This document shows, piece by piece, positions 11,301 to 23,420 of a stretch of DNA of 64,000 bases (the first letter of the stretch is position 1; each line of letters begins with the position of its first letter). The notes under the pieces are model-generated. The model saw only the letters and a program-made list of their open reading frames with translations. It was not told the origin of the DNA and ran no database searches. Source of the DNA: Delphinapterus leucas (taxonomy: Eukaryota > Chordata > Mammalia > Artiodactyla > Monodontidae); NCBI RefSeq assembly GCF_002288925.2, contig NW_022098023.1, positions 29,343,850-29,407,849 of the forward strand, read 5' to 3'. A program made the translations under genes and the position numbers.

Positions 11301-12254
11301 ACTTGATTTCTTGGACTCTACCTCATTTAGAGTATTTTTTAAAAACTCCTATTAGAATCAATTTTTTTTTCAGTATTTTGATATTTACAGATGATTATGT
11401 TCAGAGGGACATAATCATTACCACTAAGAGAGTGAATGAAAGAAACACACATGCAGTTTGTAGAAGCAAATCCATTTTAGATATTCCTACTTTGATTCAA
11501 GGCAAGATAGCCCACTTTTCCATTTAAGCCTACTTCCCATCACCATCAGGGTGCATTAGACATTTTCTCTCCTCTGGAAGAAGATGCCCAATAATGTCCT
11601 TTTCTAACTGCACGGCCACTGGGTAGGGATGACAACTGGCTGTATGTCTGGAAGACAGCAAGCTGTAGGTCATAGTTAGGGTTTTTTGGATCCATGCTGC
11701 CAGATGAGTGTCTGTAGTGATGCCTCCTGCCACGATTCTTGATTGGAGAAGAAATTCAAATCAATCTGCAAAACTCCAATGGTGAACAAATACCATTCTC
11801 TGTACCTCAATCTCTTTCACTTGATTTTCTATATTTTATCTATGGGATAATGTACTATGCATATAACATATGTATGTAGGTTTAACTTTAAAGAATTAAT
11901 TACTGATGGCTTAAAAGGGGGTATCACTAGGAGAAACCAAATAAGAGAGCAACAAATCAAAGGGAAGCACAGAGATTTCACAGAGAAAAACCAGAACAAG
12001 ACAACAAACAACAACAAAAACCAAAGGTGACAGTCAGTAGAGACTGGGAACCAGACAGATACAATACAGAAGAAGAATCCAGCTAGTAGTTTAACTTGTA
12101 CATTACAGGTCTTGGAACAAAAAATAAAAAAAGACTTGGGAACCAGACAGAAGGATGGAGATGGGATGGAAAGTCAATTGGAATTGAGGGACCTGACAGA
12201 GCTACTCACATAAGTGGGAGGTTAGGAAGTGATGCTTCAGTAGGTGTTTATAGA
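8337..12254. other. Mostly unassigned sequence
   Basis: About 3.9 kb without a recognised gene or RNA. I see no clear repeat apart from short simple tracts. A small direct repeat (cctaggacagt, twice) lies at 9600-9624. A minus-strand ORF at 9543-9902 (119 codons) has no recognisable domain and is regarded as chance. Confidence 0.4.
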
Positions 12255-12370
12255 TGATTCCTGGATCCACTCATTTATTCCTTTAGGAAAGATTATTACT
12301 TCCTGCGTATCATGCACTCTTCTAGGCACTAAGGATGCAGTGATGAACAAACAGTATTTTCCTTACTTGT
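12255..12370 (-). mobile_element. L2 LINE 3'-end fragment
   Basis: 'cactcatttattcctttagg', 'catgcactcttctaggcactaaggatgcagtgatgaacaaacag' is the reverse complement of the L2 3' end. Confidence 0.7.
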
Positions 12371-12894
12371 GGTTTGTATCCATCAGTTATTGCTGCATTC
12401 AAGAAGAGTAACTTGAAATTCTCTCGCAGGAATGAAGGCTTACTCTGAAGACTAGATATGAAGGAAAAAAACAAACAAAACGTGTACTGCTTGAGAGCTA
12501 AAGGAAGCACCAAAATTGGACACTTACATGTGGTGACAAGCTGATAGCACCCTCTTCCCACATGCAGACGTAACTCCTGGGGTAACTCAGACTAATCTCC
12601 TTCCCATCACAGAAAGTGCAAAAGAAACATTATAAACCCAGAGGTGGGGGTTGCAGAGAGTGCATGGGAATGCTCTGCTTTCTCTCTTTTTCTTTTTTGG
12701 ACCCTCTTCTCCCCTTTTCAATATGTTCTCTTGGAAAGGAGGCTTGGAGCAGCTTGAATGATCTCAGGATAAAAAAAAAATCAGGCACAGAAGGTACAGC
12801 GGAGACCAAGGGCAAAAAAGACACATACCTGAAGATGAGCTGTATGTTACCTGTGTTTTAGATCACTCAAGCATCTCCACAGATTTGGTAGGAA
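12371..12894. other. Unassigned sequence
   Basis: No gene or repeat recognised. Short poly-A near 12770. Confidence 0.45.
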
Positions 12895-13035
12895 ATGAAG
12901 ATTATGGCATCTAAGTTCCACGAAGGTAGCAACTCCTTCTGTTTGTTTCTATTACTGGCTTCTAAGGGACCTAGCATATTTTCTGGTATATGTTAATATA
13001 TATTTCTTGAATGAAGGAATGAATGAATGACAATG
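12895..13035 (+). mobile_element. L2 LINE 3'-end fragment
   Basis: 'aagttccacgaaggtagcaactccttctg', 'cctagcatattttctggtatat', ending in the family's terminal 'ttgaatgaaggaatgaatgaatga' simple repeat. Confidence 0.75.
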
Positions 13036-13879
13036 ACAAAGATTTTACTGATAGTAAAGAAAATGAAGTATATGAAGATGGTGACCAGTCTTGTAGTCTT
13101 GCACTCCTTAAGTCTATTTCCTGTTCTGTTTCAGCCGTAATGTCTGCTTCTCTGGGGACTCATGCTTTTTTGTGTTCTCAGCCTTCTAAGATATGTTAAA
13201 CGAGATAGCACTATTTTAGTCCATGACACAATCTAAGATGGGACTAGACAAATGCATTTAATGTGCATTATATATCAGTAGTTTGTGTTCGATATACACT
13301 TGGGATATTGAATTGAAAAATGTTCCCTGCCTCCATTAATAATGATTTAAAGATAAATCCAATGAACATTATGTCAACTCTCATTGATTCAAGGACTGGT
13401 TATCTATTCGGAGGATTATCAAGATTTTGTGCTGTTTTTCCTTTGACTACAAAGACTCTTCTGGGATCATGGCTGAATTAACATGGCTCATTAGCATGTA
13501 GGAATAAAATATTCTGGTGTCTATAATTTTATAAAGGGGTGTGGAATACGATGATGGGGAGGTGAGACATAAAATGCATTGGATGACTTTTTTAAAGGTC
13601 CTGTCCCTTGGTGTCTCACAAACAGAAAGTATCCTATTCCTTCACATTCCTTTTCATTTTCTTCTCCTTCTGTGTATGACCTGGGATGGTAGTGACGGTC
13701 ATAGAGCCATGAGTGGGTGGTAGATGGTCAAAATAATGAAAGCAGAATAAGAGAATTAGTTTTGAATGAAATCTGCATCTCTCTCACTCAGAATCCCACA
13801 CTAGCAGAAGCAAACTCATGTCAAATGAAAGTCCAGTAGATGAGCACCATGGGGCAAACATTTCAGAATCACAGCTGAT
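13036..13879. other. Unassigned sequence
   Basis: No gene or repeat recognised. Confidence 0.45.
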
Positions 13880-14075
13880 TCTCAGATGTGCTACTTCAGG
13901 GCTGTTTGACTTTGAGTCAGTTATTTAATCCAATTTTAAAATATTTATCTCCAAATGAAGGTAATGATGCCAAACTTATATAAATATGAGAATTAAATTC
14001 ATTAATGCATTTAAATGTTCAGTATACTGCTTGGTTATTGTTAGGGTGCAATAGATGCTAGCTAATATTATTTTT
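13880..14075 (+). mobile_element. MIR SINE fragment
   Basis: It keeps the order of the MIR body: 'ttgactttgagtcagttatttaatcc', 'atttatctccaaatgaaggtaatgatgcc', 'gagaattaaattcattaatgca', 'gcaatagatgctagctaatatta'. Confidence 0.6.
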
Positions 14076-14319
14076 CCTTTGATAGAAAAATAATTATTTT
14101 GTTTTAATAAAATAAAAAGCAAAAAAGAAATTCATTATGATTGTGATTATCCTTCAGTTTTCTTCTCAGATTTTTAAATTTTTAGCTAACCATTGAGTTT
14201 GCTTTCATGTAACATGCAGATGTAATGTTCTTTATCATTGACCTGGAAGATATTATTTTAAGAAAAATGATTGTTGCTGGTGCTTAAAATATAGATTTAA
14301 AGGGATTTTTAGAAATGAA

Positions 14320-14580
14320 CTATTTTCTATATCTGTGAGAAGAACAAACTTATGGTTACCAAAGGGCAGAGGGAAGGGGGGAGGGACAAATTAAGGGTAT
14401 GGGACTAACAGGTACAAACTACCATATATAAAGTAGGTTAGCAACAAGAATATACTGTATAGCACAGGGAATTGTAGGCATTATCGTGTAAGAACCTATA
14501 ATGGAGTATAATCTGAAAAATACTGGATCACTGTGCTGTACACCTGAAGCTGATATAATTTTGTAAATCAGCTACACTTT
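14320..14580 (+). mobile_element. L1 3'UTR fragment
   Basis: 'cttatggttaccaaagggcagagggaagggg', 'ctgtatagcacagggaattgta', 'gctgtacacctgaagctgatataattttgtaaatcagctacact' is an L1 3'UTR. It stops short of the AATAAA end and poly-A tail seen in the younger copies here, so it is an older or truncated insertion. Confidence 0.85.
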
Positions 14581-15613
14581 GACTAGTACAAAGAACTAAT
14601 CGATTCTAACCTGTTGATTCTGCAAATGAGATTTTGGTGAAGCAATGAGGCTAAATTGGTGGCCGATGGTCGCAGGTACCATTTAGGAACAGCTCTGATG
14701 ACAGCTCGAGTCTCTGCCACTGTGTCCAGTTCTCTTTCCCGAGAAAGCATAGCCTTGTTTAAACAAGTCCTGATTGGACAGTGGAGCAGATACTTGACTC
14801 TTGGTGGACTCGTGAGCTTCTCTTTCCTATTAACATGAATTAATAACTCAGAAATGGTACATCTTGAGGTTGGTAGAACTGAGAGGGAGTTTTGGGGGTA
14901 GGAGAAACATTGTATGACCCAAGCAGACATAGTAGCAGAGAAAGGAACCCTATGGAATCGCAACCTAGTTGTCTCCCCAAAACTCCTCTTTTTTGCTTCT
15001 GCTAGTTGGGATGGGTTTCTGCTACTATAATCAAAAGAGCCTTGAAAAGGACTAAATGAATAATCATTTTTGTTCAGATGAAATAAGTATTTAACTGCAA
15101 ATTTATACCTTATTAATAGACATTAAATAATGCAACCTGGAATTGGATTTTACAAGTGTGTTGGCATTTTAGATGTACTCTTGTCTTTCATAAAATAGAG
15201 CCATCTGCTAATAGCTTTGATCAAAGCATAAAACACTACTTAAACTAACAGATTTTGAAATGGAAACATGAAGAGAAAGATTCTTTAATTTTCTAATTGC
15301 TCTTCTCTGCTATTGAAATTAACTACCATTTTATCTTTAATGGGAACAATTATGAAGAGAAACATTTGCTAGCTAATTTAAAGGTTAGCCACTATGGCAT
15401 GACTAACATCTATGAGAAAAAGAATCAGTAAATTGTTACATTGCAGCAGTCAGTATAATTGATGCTCCTGTGAATACCTGGGATATTTAATTCCTCATTT
15501 TCTTCAATGGATCATAACCACTGAAGTCTGCACAAAGTAGAAGTTTGACACAATAAATGTTAGCTTCCTGCTTTTGCCAGCTCAAATATGTTTCTAATAA
15601 TAGCAAGACTTTA

Positions 15614-15655
15614 TCTTTTGTTTAAAATATTTTGTCTTTTGTTTAAAATATTTTG
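15614..15655. repeat. Perfect 21-bp tandem duplication
   Basis: TCTTTTGTTTAAAATATTTT plus G occurs twice head to tail without any difference. Confidence 0.95.
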
Positions 15656-15720
15656 CTTTTAACAAAGAACAATTTTTGCTTTGATTAGCAGTTTTCACAT
15701 CCCAGTAACTCTTCCTCATG

Positions 15721-15746
15721 AACAGGCAAGTGGAACAGGCAAGTGG
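15721..15746. repeat. Perfect 13-bp tandem duplication
   Basis: AACAGGCAAGTGG occurs twice in direct succession. Confidence 0.95.
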
Positions 15747-16449
15747 AAGTGGCAATAACTTTAGGATTACATCATCTCCAGCACCAAATGTGACCCCTGG
15801 GAACTGAGACTAGGAGAATTCTTCACTACAATTTATCAGTCACCCTCACTTAGTCCCTGTCATCACTCAGCTCTTTTTCATGGTATTTCCATGTATGTAG
15901 GGAGAAGGGGAGAAGTGGTTTTAAAAATCCACCTTTTCACCTGGAAAGCTTGAAGAAATTAAGATTTTACTTTTATACAACTAATGTTTTTTAAATAAAA
16001 TGGCTAATTTTTCAGGTTGAAAAGTCAATTCTCTAAAGAAACAAAAGCCCAGTCAGATTCATATGGCTTACAGTATTCTTACTGTGGCCACATTATAGAA
16101 AATCTTCTGATGTGGTTCATTGTTTCTCAAGCCAAAGCATACATCTTTGCTCCCAGGATGTCCTGATGTAGATGCTGTTCTTCCAGCCAAGTAGTATGCT
16201 CTGCCACTTGGCAAAATAAAGCCCTTTGAGAGGCAGTATGAACTTGAGTGGCTGGCTACATATTCATCTCTGCCAGCTAGTAATGATTATTTTATTTTTA
16301 CAAATTGCTTATTGAATTTTATGTATGCGCTCGCTCTTAGAAGAGGCAACTTTACCCTATGAAGAAAGAATACTGTTTGTTCAGCTGTGGTGTTTGGGAC
16401 CTTATAATGACAATTCTGTTCTGATAAAATATGGAGCCCTATCTCAAAA

Positions 16450-16590
16450 TGTACAGGTAACAGACTCTATCCAGACCACTCTATCAGAATGACTGGACAG
16501 AAGGAAGCTGCCAGTTTGATTTTTAAAGAAGCTCTCCAGGTGGTTCTTAAGCAAAGTGAAGCTTGAGAATCAGTGATTTAGAGGACTTCA
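16450..16590 (+). mobile_element. MER5-type hAT transposon fragment
   Basis: The order 'atccagaccactctatcagaatgactgg', 'gatttttaaagaagctctccaggtggttcttaa', 'gcttgagaatcagtgattta' is that of MER5-like nonautonomous hAT elements, including the terminal 'gagaatcagtg' that resembles the family's inverted terminal repeat. Confidence 0.65.
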
Positions 16591-16879
16591 TCATAAAGTC
16601 CTCTCCAAATACAACTGGTTTATTGACCCCTTTGGATTTCTCTTAGGGGCGGCTGCCTAGCTGGGCCCGTGATAAGTCTGTCCAGCCCTGGAGCACGTTA
16701 TTAAGATATCCTTTATGGCCATCCACATTCTCTAACATGTCTTTATCTCTGTTTTCCTAACTTCCTTCAGTGGGTCCCAACATGTGTTGGAGAAAGGAGT
16801 AGCATTTATCGGGCGACTTCAAACCCTCAAATACAAATAAACAATATTCTCTTCTTTTAGCCCAGGAGTAGATGGCTTA

Positions 16880-17100
16880 TACCAGCTTATACCGAATCAG
16901 TATCTATCATCCATGTCTGTCTATCTATCCTCCCTCTAACAGAGAACTACTAAACATCTGTGATGAGCAAAATACTAAGCAAAGCATCATTGGAAATACT
17001 AGGGTGCATCAGACACATCCTCAAAGGAGGTTACAAACACCTGAGTGCAGTGGTATAAACAGATATAAAGGGGCACTAGATTAGGCATGGAGATGATTCT
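16880..17100 (-). mobile_element. Possible L2 LINE fragment
   Basis: 'gatgagcaaaatactaagcaaagcatcattgg' and 'tcaaaggaggttacaaacacc' resemble reverse-complement L2. Strongly diverged. Confidence 0.35.
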
Positions 17101-17689
17101 AACATGAGCTGAGTGTGGCACTAGGAGACCCTGAAGTTTTGAACTTGGGACACTTGGACACTGGTGACATTTTGAGAGGTCACACTTGAATCCCTAAACT
17201 GTCACGTGGCATTGTAAAGCCATATTAGGCACACAGGGGACAGAATAACTGACACCAGGGAGGAAATACTTTGTGTCTCGTCAGGGATGGAACCATGCTA
17301 CCTAGCTAGATATTGGAGCATAGCTGAGCCAATCTATAGCGCTGGAGCTATTCTTCTTAGTTCCATCATACTTTTTTTTGTTTTCCCTATTTGGATGGAA
17401 TACAAGTTAGTGGTTCCCCAGCTGAAAATGAGATGGTAATTGTAACAGACGATAGAAAGAACACCAGAGTGAATGCTTGCCAGTTGGTGTGGTTGAACTC
17501 TTTCCAGCTTGGAAATTCAGAGTAAAGAGGGATCTGTGTGGGTTGAAGCCATCCCTGCAAGAGTCTGCCTCTCATTCCTACTGTTTTTAGGCAGGTCTTC
17601 ACCACACTCTTTAGACAAGAACCTCTCCATTTTTATCCTAAGACAAAACAAACAAATAGCGAATCTCTGATGAAGATATAGAGGACCTC
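17101..17689. other. Unassigned sequence
   Basis: No gene or repeat recognised. Confidence 0.45.
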
Positions 17690-18090
17690 TTGTTTATAAA
17701 TGGTTTTTCAATGTTATTACAAAGTAATATATATACCTTGCAAAACATTAGAAAACATATCATACAGGAAGAAGAATAGGGAATTTTCCTTCATCACTTT
17801 AACAGTTTTTAGTATTTAGTCCCTTGTCATTTTTTTCTGTCATATGTACTATGCATACACATTCTTATTACTTTCCACAAAAATAGAATTCTTTTGTATA
17901 CAGTTTTAATACTTTCATTATTTAAAAATGTAACTCCATATTCTAAACATTCTCCCTGTTGTTTAATATTCACCCTTAGTATTATTTTAATGGCTAATAA
18001 CTGCTTATCACATTTGAATGTAACACACTTCATGTAAACATTTCTCTATTTTTGGACATTTAGGTAATTTCTAGTTTCGTGTGAGTACCA
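17690..18090 (-). mobile_element. Possible old L1-related 3' fragment
   Basis: 'tttttaagt'-poor AT sequence with 'ttgtacagttt', 'taatggctaataactgcttatcac' and 'tttttggacatttaggtaatttctagttt' recalls the reverse complement of L1 3' regions ('gatggacatttaggttgtttcc'). Tentative. Confidence 0.35.
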
Positions 18091-18498
18091 CCATATAGTT
18101 GAGTGCAACCAAATATACTTCAAAGCATTAAAATTTCCAGTCAAAAGATCAAAATGATCCTTTTGAAACAGAGCTATAGGCTGTAATTTGGCCAAGGAAC
18201 TTGAGGTGTTGGCACCTCAGTGGTTAAGATCGTACAAAACTGGGCAGTCTTAGGGAAGATAGTTCTAGGTCTTTAGCTGATGATAAATTGTGTACTGATA
18301 TCTAAGCAGGGGGAATTATTCCAGTCTGCAAAGTGAACTAAGCAAATAAGAAACCAGGAAGATTAATGGTCAGAAGACAGGTTCAGGGGAACCTGGCTTT
18401 ACCGTGATTGATGGCCTCCAAGTGGAAAACAATAACAGGCCCAACAAGAGTTTAATAATCTTTAAAAAAAAATAAATGGCCCTCCTCTGTCCCATAAG

Positions 18499-18643
18499 TA
18501 AAACTTTTTAAATGCCCTTATTTTAAAATGACTGTATCAAATCATGTTATTTTTATTTTGGAAACTTTTAAATGCTATGAAAAGATTCATTTAATAAAAC
18601 CTCTTTACAGAAATCATAATCAGCATTTCTAACCAGAGAACAA
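18499..18643. repeat. Local direct duplication, copy A (partner 19104-19242)
   Basis: This segment runs from 'taaaactttttaaatgcc' through 'tcaaatcatgttattttt', 'ttggaaactt', 'catttaataaaacctcttta', 'gaaatcataat' to 'agaacaa', and recurs in the same order 605 bp downstream with only small changes and indels. It is not a family I recognise. Confidence 0.9.
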
Positions 18644-19103
18644 TGGTGGGAGGGAGAATTCTTTTCAGAAATACAAAGAACAATGCCAAGTTTCTGATTT
18701 TGAAAAGAGTTGTTAAATAAGGCACAGAAAGGAACTGAGGAAAAAAAAAACAAGTTAAGAAATTTTCTCAAGTTTCTCTCAAGTCAAAGAGAGTGTACTG
18801 CAGAGTTTAATAGCATAAAGATTAGGCTTGGATTTTTAAGATCTGCAGGTTGAGATTATAAAACTCTATAAGTCATGTTTATAGTATGTGTCTCAATATT
18901 TAAAATATTTTATTTAACTCTGGCGGCCATGTTCAGTTGATTAAAATAAAGTCTTATGTTTATGCAAGTCTCATACCATAAATCAGTACAGACTCACTAT
19001 TACAGTTTATGAAAAGAAAAATGAAAGACTCCACTACCCTTCTGATGTACATTTCTGAATGGCTTTCCTCCCTCCACAACAAAAATTAAAACATTTTTAG
19101 AAT

Positions 19104-19242
19104 TAAAACTTTTTAAATGCCTTTATTTAAAAATTATTGTGTCAAATCATGTTATTTTTTTTGGAAACTTAAGTGATGAAAAGGTACATTTAATAAAACC
19201 TCTTTAGAGAAATCATAATTAGTATTTCTAACCAAAGAACAA
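19104..19242. repeat. Local direct duplication, copy B (partner 18499-18643)
   Basis: Same order of blocks as copy A. Differences are a few substitutions and short losses in the T-rich part and after 'ttggaaactt'. Confidence 0.9.
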
Positions 19243-20025
19243 TTTAGCATACAGATTATATATGCAGAATAGAACTTACACTTATATATGTGGATGTCTT
19301 CTCCAAGTGTTAGAAATAAGGAAAACAGAGGTACTCTTTATGAGTTATATTGTCTTAATTTAGACTTGCTTGACTCTATTTAATTTGTAAGAACAAATAA
19401 TGCATTTAAAAGGAGAATATATCAACAGAGGGACAATGATTAGTATAGGGAAAAGTTCAAATGTTTGACCTTTGAAAACATGTATGTCTAGCTCTTCGGA
19501 AAGATGCTGGATTTGGAGTCTAGGATTATGCTTGTTCCTCAGACAGGTGTTCTGAACTCTTTGCTGGGAGGTGTTATTCTTCTGTCATTTAGAAATAAGA
19601 AAAGTATAACTACTGCATAAATAAGAAACGTTACAGCTTTCCACCCACAATTTCCTTATCTATTAAACAGAGCCATCTAGTGTGTAACTCCTACTCTCCT
19701 TGTCTTAGAACACTTTTCATCTTTTTTCCTAGGATGTATATAACTCTGCTTCTAATATAGTCAGGGAAAATACCTCAGTGTCAGGATGACTATGCAGTTT
19801 GGCTTCTTAAGAGGGGATAGTATCATAGGGCTCTAAGCCTTCAGAAGCACTGGATGGAAGGCAGAGAATGAATGATTTCACTGGCAAGTTACTGTATCCT
19901 GCATTTTGTTTAAGGGGCTGTGTATGCGAGAAACCCATCCCCCTGGAAGGGCTACTTGTGACCCATAGACATCTTAAGCCAAAGGTAGCTTTTGAGCAGC
20001 CCACCTCACCTATGACTGAGTGATC
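19243..20025. other. Unassigned sequence
   Basis: No gene or repeat recognised. Confidence 0.45.
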
Positions 20026-20037
20026 TCAAGATGCAGC

Positions 20038-20246
20038 TAGGGCTTCCCTGGTGGCGCAGTGGTTGAGAGTCCGCCTGCCGATGCAGGGTTCGTGCCCCGG
20101 TCCGGGAAGATCACACATGCCGCGGGGCGGCTGGGCCCGTGAGCCATGGCCGCTGTTCCTGCGCGTCTGGAGCCTGTGCTCCGCAACGGGAGAGGCCACA
20201 ACAGTGAGAGGCCCGCGTACCGCAAAAAACAAAACAAAAAACAAAA
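20038..20246 (+). mobile_element. CHR-type SINE, copy 3, with an 8-bp internal deletion
   Basis: Flanked by the target-site duplication TCAAGATGCAGC (20026-20037 and 20247-20258). Compared with the other eight copies, eight bases are missing just before the box B-like GTTCGTGCC, between two GGG runs. The tail is (CA3-5)n-like ('cgcaaaaaacaaaacaaaaaacaaaa'). Confidence 0.96.
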
Positions 20247-20279
20247 TCAAGATGCAGCCAGTCTGATTTATATTTGTTT

Positions 20280-20760
20280 TTCTTTCACATTATCCTAGGA
20301 CTCCCAAAGTCCAAGGCAACTAAAAAAAGGTAGGATACTGGAAATGAAAATGACTCTGTATTAGTAACTTCAATCCACATTCAGAATAATTTATCTTTGT
20401 TTCCTCCTATTATTTATCTCTGTCTTTTAACCCTATTGTGTGGGTTCTTTAAATTTATCTTGTCACTCTTTAAAAATTTTTTAAACTTTCATCTATATAT
20501 GTATTTTTCCATATTGTTTATTCTTTAAAAAATGGCATCATGTTTACTTCATGAATTTAATATTTTGTATTTTTTTCTAAGGATAAAAATTTTAGTTTTT
20601 TAAAGTTTTTTTTTTTCTTCCTGCATTGTCTCTTTTATTTTGAGACATTGTCTCTTTACACTGTATATGGATGGTGGTGTATTTTAGTCTTCTTGTTAGA
20701 GTTTTCCTCAAATGTCTGTTGGTTTCTGACTGACTTAAAAGAGACACAGTAAAGTTGTGT
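20280..20760. other. Unassigned T-rich sequence
   Basis: AT-rich with many T runs. No gene recognised. Confidence 0.4.
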
Positions 20761-21830
20761 GTCTGTCAGGTCAGCTATAGTACTGAGGGATCCCCAAATC
20801 TGTAGTTTTCTTTTCATTCTAGAGAAAGTTCTCAATCTTCTGCCTTGATGGGCAGCCCATCAGCTAGTTCTGGATGAGTGAAGAGGACTCACTCTTTGGC
20901 ATGTGTACTGTATCTCACTGCCTGGTGTCCCTAAGCCAGGACGTTCCTAGTACAATTTCTGCAAGGAATAAATCTCTCATCTCTAGCAGGAGTATGAGGG
21001 GGGCTGTTGCTTTAGTTGAATGGGGACAGTCCCTCTGATTGTTCCACATATGAAGGGTCAGCCAATCCTGTTTTCAGTCTCTCACGTCTTAACCCACTTT
21101 CCAGCACACCTTCTGCCTACAACCCTTAAAACTCCTGGGTTCCCAGGAGTGAATCATCTTGATTCTTGTCAGTATGCACATCTTAAGATATTCGGTTTCA
21201 TTGAGGCTTCCGTCATGTTTGTGCATATACCTGGAGTATTCAGCTTCTAGTGGAGTGTCTTAAAACAGCAAGGAAAGATTATATCCAGATCCAGACAGGG
21301 TCTCCTGGGCCGCTTCCTCTCTTGATGAACCTGGTTCATTCCATCCTCTCTCTAATACCAGGAGTGTTCTATCAAGCTTATTCCTTGTTATCCACACCAT
21401 ACTGACACCAGTCCCAGAAAAAGGAGGAACGTGTATCCTTCCCCCATGTCCTCATTTTCTGTCCTGATATTACTTTCACTCCACACAGAAGGACACGATC
21501 CAGCCATGTGGTCCCCAAATTATACAATTGTCTGGCTTCACCACATGTCCCGGATTCTGAGGTATTAAGTTCCACCACATGCAGGAGATCAGCAGCTCTG
21601 GATATACAGCTCCAAGCTCCATTTAATCTCTTTTCAGCCTCTCCTTGGCAATAGTTTAGAAATCTCGTGGTCAAAGTTAAAGCAGAGTCTCTCTTGTCCA
21701 AGACAAATGAATAACACAAAGGGTGAGAGTGACAATCAACACAATAGAAGTGACACCAATTACTTGTGGAGCAGATACAACAATTTCAGCTGAGAGAACT
21801 AGGAAAAGCTCTATCTCTTTTTTCCTTTTC
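20761..21830. other. Unassigned block of higher complexity, possibly repeat-derived
   Basis: About 1.07 kb of more balanced base composition than its AT-rich surroundings, ending in T-rich sequence (T run at about 21866-21884). An ORF of 113 codons runs on the minus strand at 21378-21719 without a motif I recognise. It has the feel of an old LTR or other repeat, but I cannot place it. Confidence 0.3.
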
Positions 21831-23269
21831 TGTCTTTTATCATTTTGTTTCCTTCCTTTCTTTGCCTTTTTTTTTTTTTTTTTTGATGACCATGAAGAAC
21901 AAATAGTTCCCAGTTTCCCTTGGAGGAATTCTGCTGTGTTACAATTCTGGTAGCCAAGAAGTTCTTCATTATGTCCAACCTAAATTGCCTCTGACTTAAT
22001 TTAATGCTATTTTATTTCATTCAATTCACCATGGAAAGGGAAAAAGTAATAAATTTCAATTTCATAAAATCCCTTCATACACTTCAAGACAGTGATTAAG
22101 CCACTCCAAGTTTTCTTCTCTAGCCTAAACAGCCCTGACAAAAATCTTTCTGAAATGATTTTTAGATTGGGTTCCAGGGATTACGTTTCTCGGTAAAATA
22201 AGACCTGACTGAAGCTTTTCTTCTGCTTTTCTGGCTATACTTTTTTTTTTTAACTAGGCATGTACTTCAATCACACTTTATAAACCTCATTTACAATGTT
22301 CAGTACTTACATACTCAAAACTTATAGGCCTTTAAAAATTGCAACTTTATTCAAATTAACCAAAGCAGATATCATGGTAATTCAAAAGTGATTACAGGCT
22401 GACTTTGGTGTTATGAAAACATAAACATTGGTCTCCTGGGCTAAATTTCCTCTTTCATATGGTCACAATTTTAAGAACAGGCTGTGTAGACAGGAGTGTT
22501 ATTGCCAGAGACACCGCTTGGAAGCAGCCCTAAGTGTGCAAGTGTGGTTAGTTTGAGCTAAACAAAAAAAACAGTAAAAGTTTAATGAAGTCCAGTTGGG
22601 AACACAGTCTGGGGGGATTGTGTCTGTGACAAGAGAGATTATTCTGCAAAGCAACTTTCCTTAAGCTTCTCTAAAAGCATATAGATATCACAAAGTTTTT
22701 GTTTTCAGTTAGAAAAGAACATGCCACTAAACGATTAATAGCTGCCCATGGTATTTTGACAAGATTGACCTTCACATTTAAGATATGCAGTCCTAACAGT
22801 GAAGGATTACTTAATAAAGATAATTTAGGAGGCATTAAATCCTGAAAACAGAACCAGGTATTTAATCATCTTTAAAATATGGAAGGCTATTTATTCCATG
22901 ATACTTGTAATGGATAGGCTGTATATGTCAAGCTTCCCTTTCTCCTTTTTGGTAAGAAAATCTCTTTTTCTAAGGAAATCCATTCCATGAGATTTGGATG
23001 GAGTGATCACTCTCCCTCACTCCATGTCCCACCAGCATTAAGGGCCTTGCCTAGCTGAAGACTACATGCCCTTAGAGGCAGTGACTATTTGTGAACAGAC
23101 ATGTGATAGAAGAAGTGGTATTTCTGAGATTTTTCAGCCAGTCCCAGATAAGGAAGATGGTGTACAAGAAGTCTCCTGAATGTAGAGAAGCAAGAACTCT
23201 GTGTCACTAAATTCTGCCCCCAGCCACTTAAATTTTTTTTTTTTAGCTGGACTATTTTTATATGAATTT
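21831..23269. other. Unassigned sequence
   Basis: T-rich tracts at 21866-21884 and 22232-22242. No gene or clear repeat recognised. Confidence 0.45.
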
Positions 23270-23420
23270 CTATTACAATTAAAAGTCCCAGTTAATAGGA
23301 CTGATCAGAAACACTCCATTTTAAGCAAGGAAAATGAGGCATGATTTGCCTAAGTTAACACACAGCTGGTTTGCTGTGCAGCTATGCTTGATGTCCAGCT
23401 CTCTTAAGCTTTGTTCTTTG
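23270..23420 (-). mobile_element. MIR SINE fragment
   Basis: 'aagcaaggaaaatgaggcatgatttgcctaagttaacacacagctggtttgctgtgcagc' follows the reverse-complement MIR core (gaggaaactgaggc...aaggtcacacagctag). Confidence 0.6.

Larger units (their letters stand above)
14581..16449. other. Unassigned sequence with two short tandem duplications
   Basis: No gene recognised. It contains the duplications at 15614-15655 and 15721-15746 listed separately. The minus-strand ORF at 14583-14963 has no recognised motif. Confidence 0.45.
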
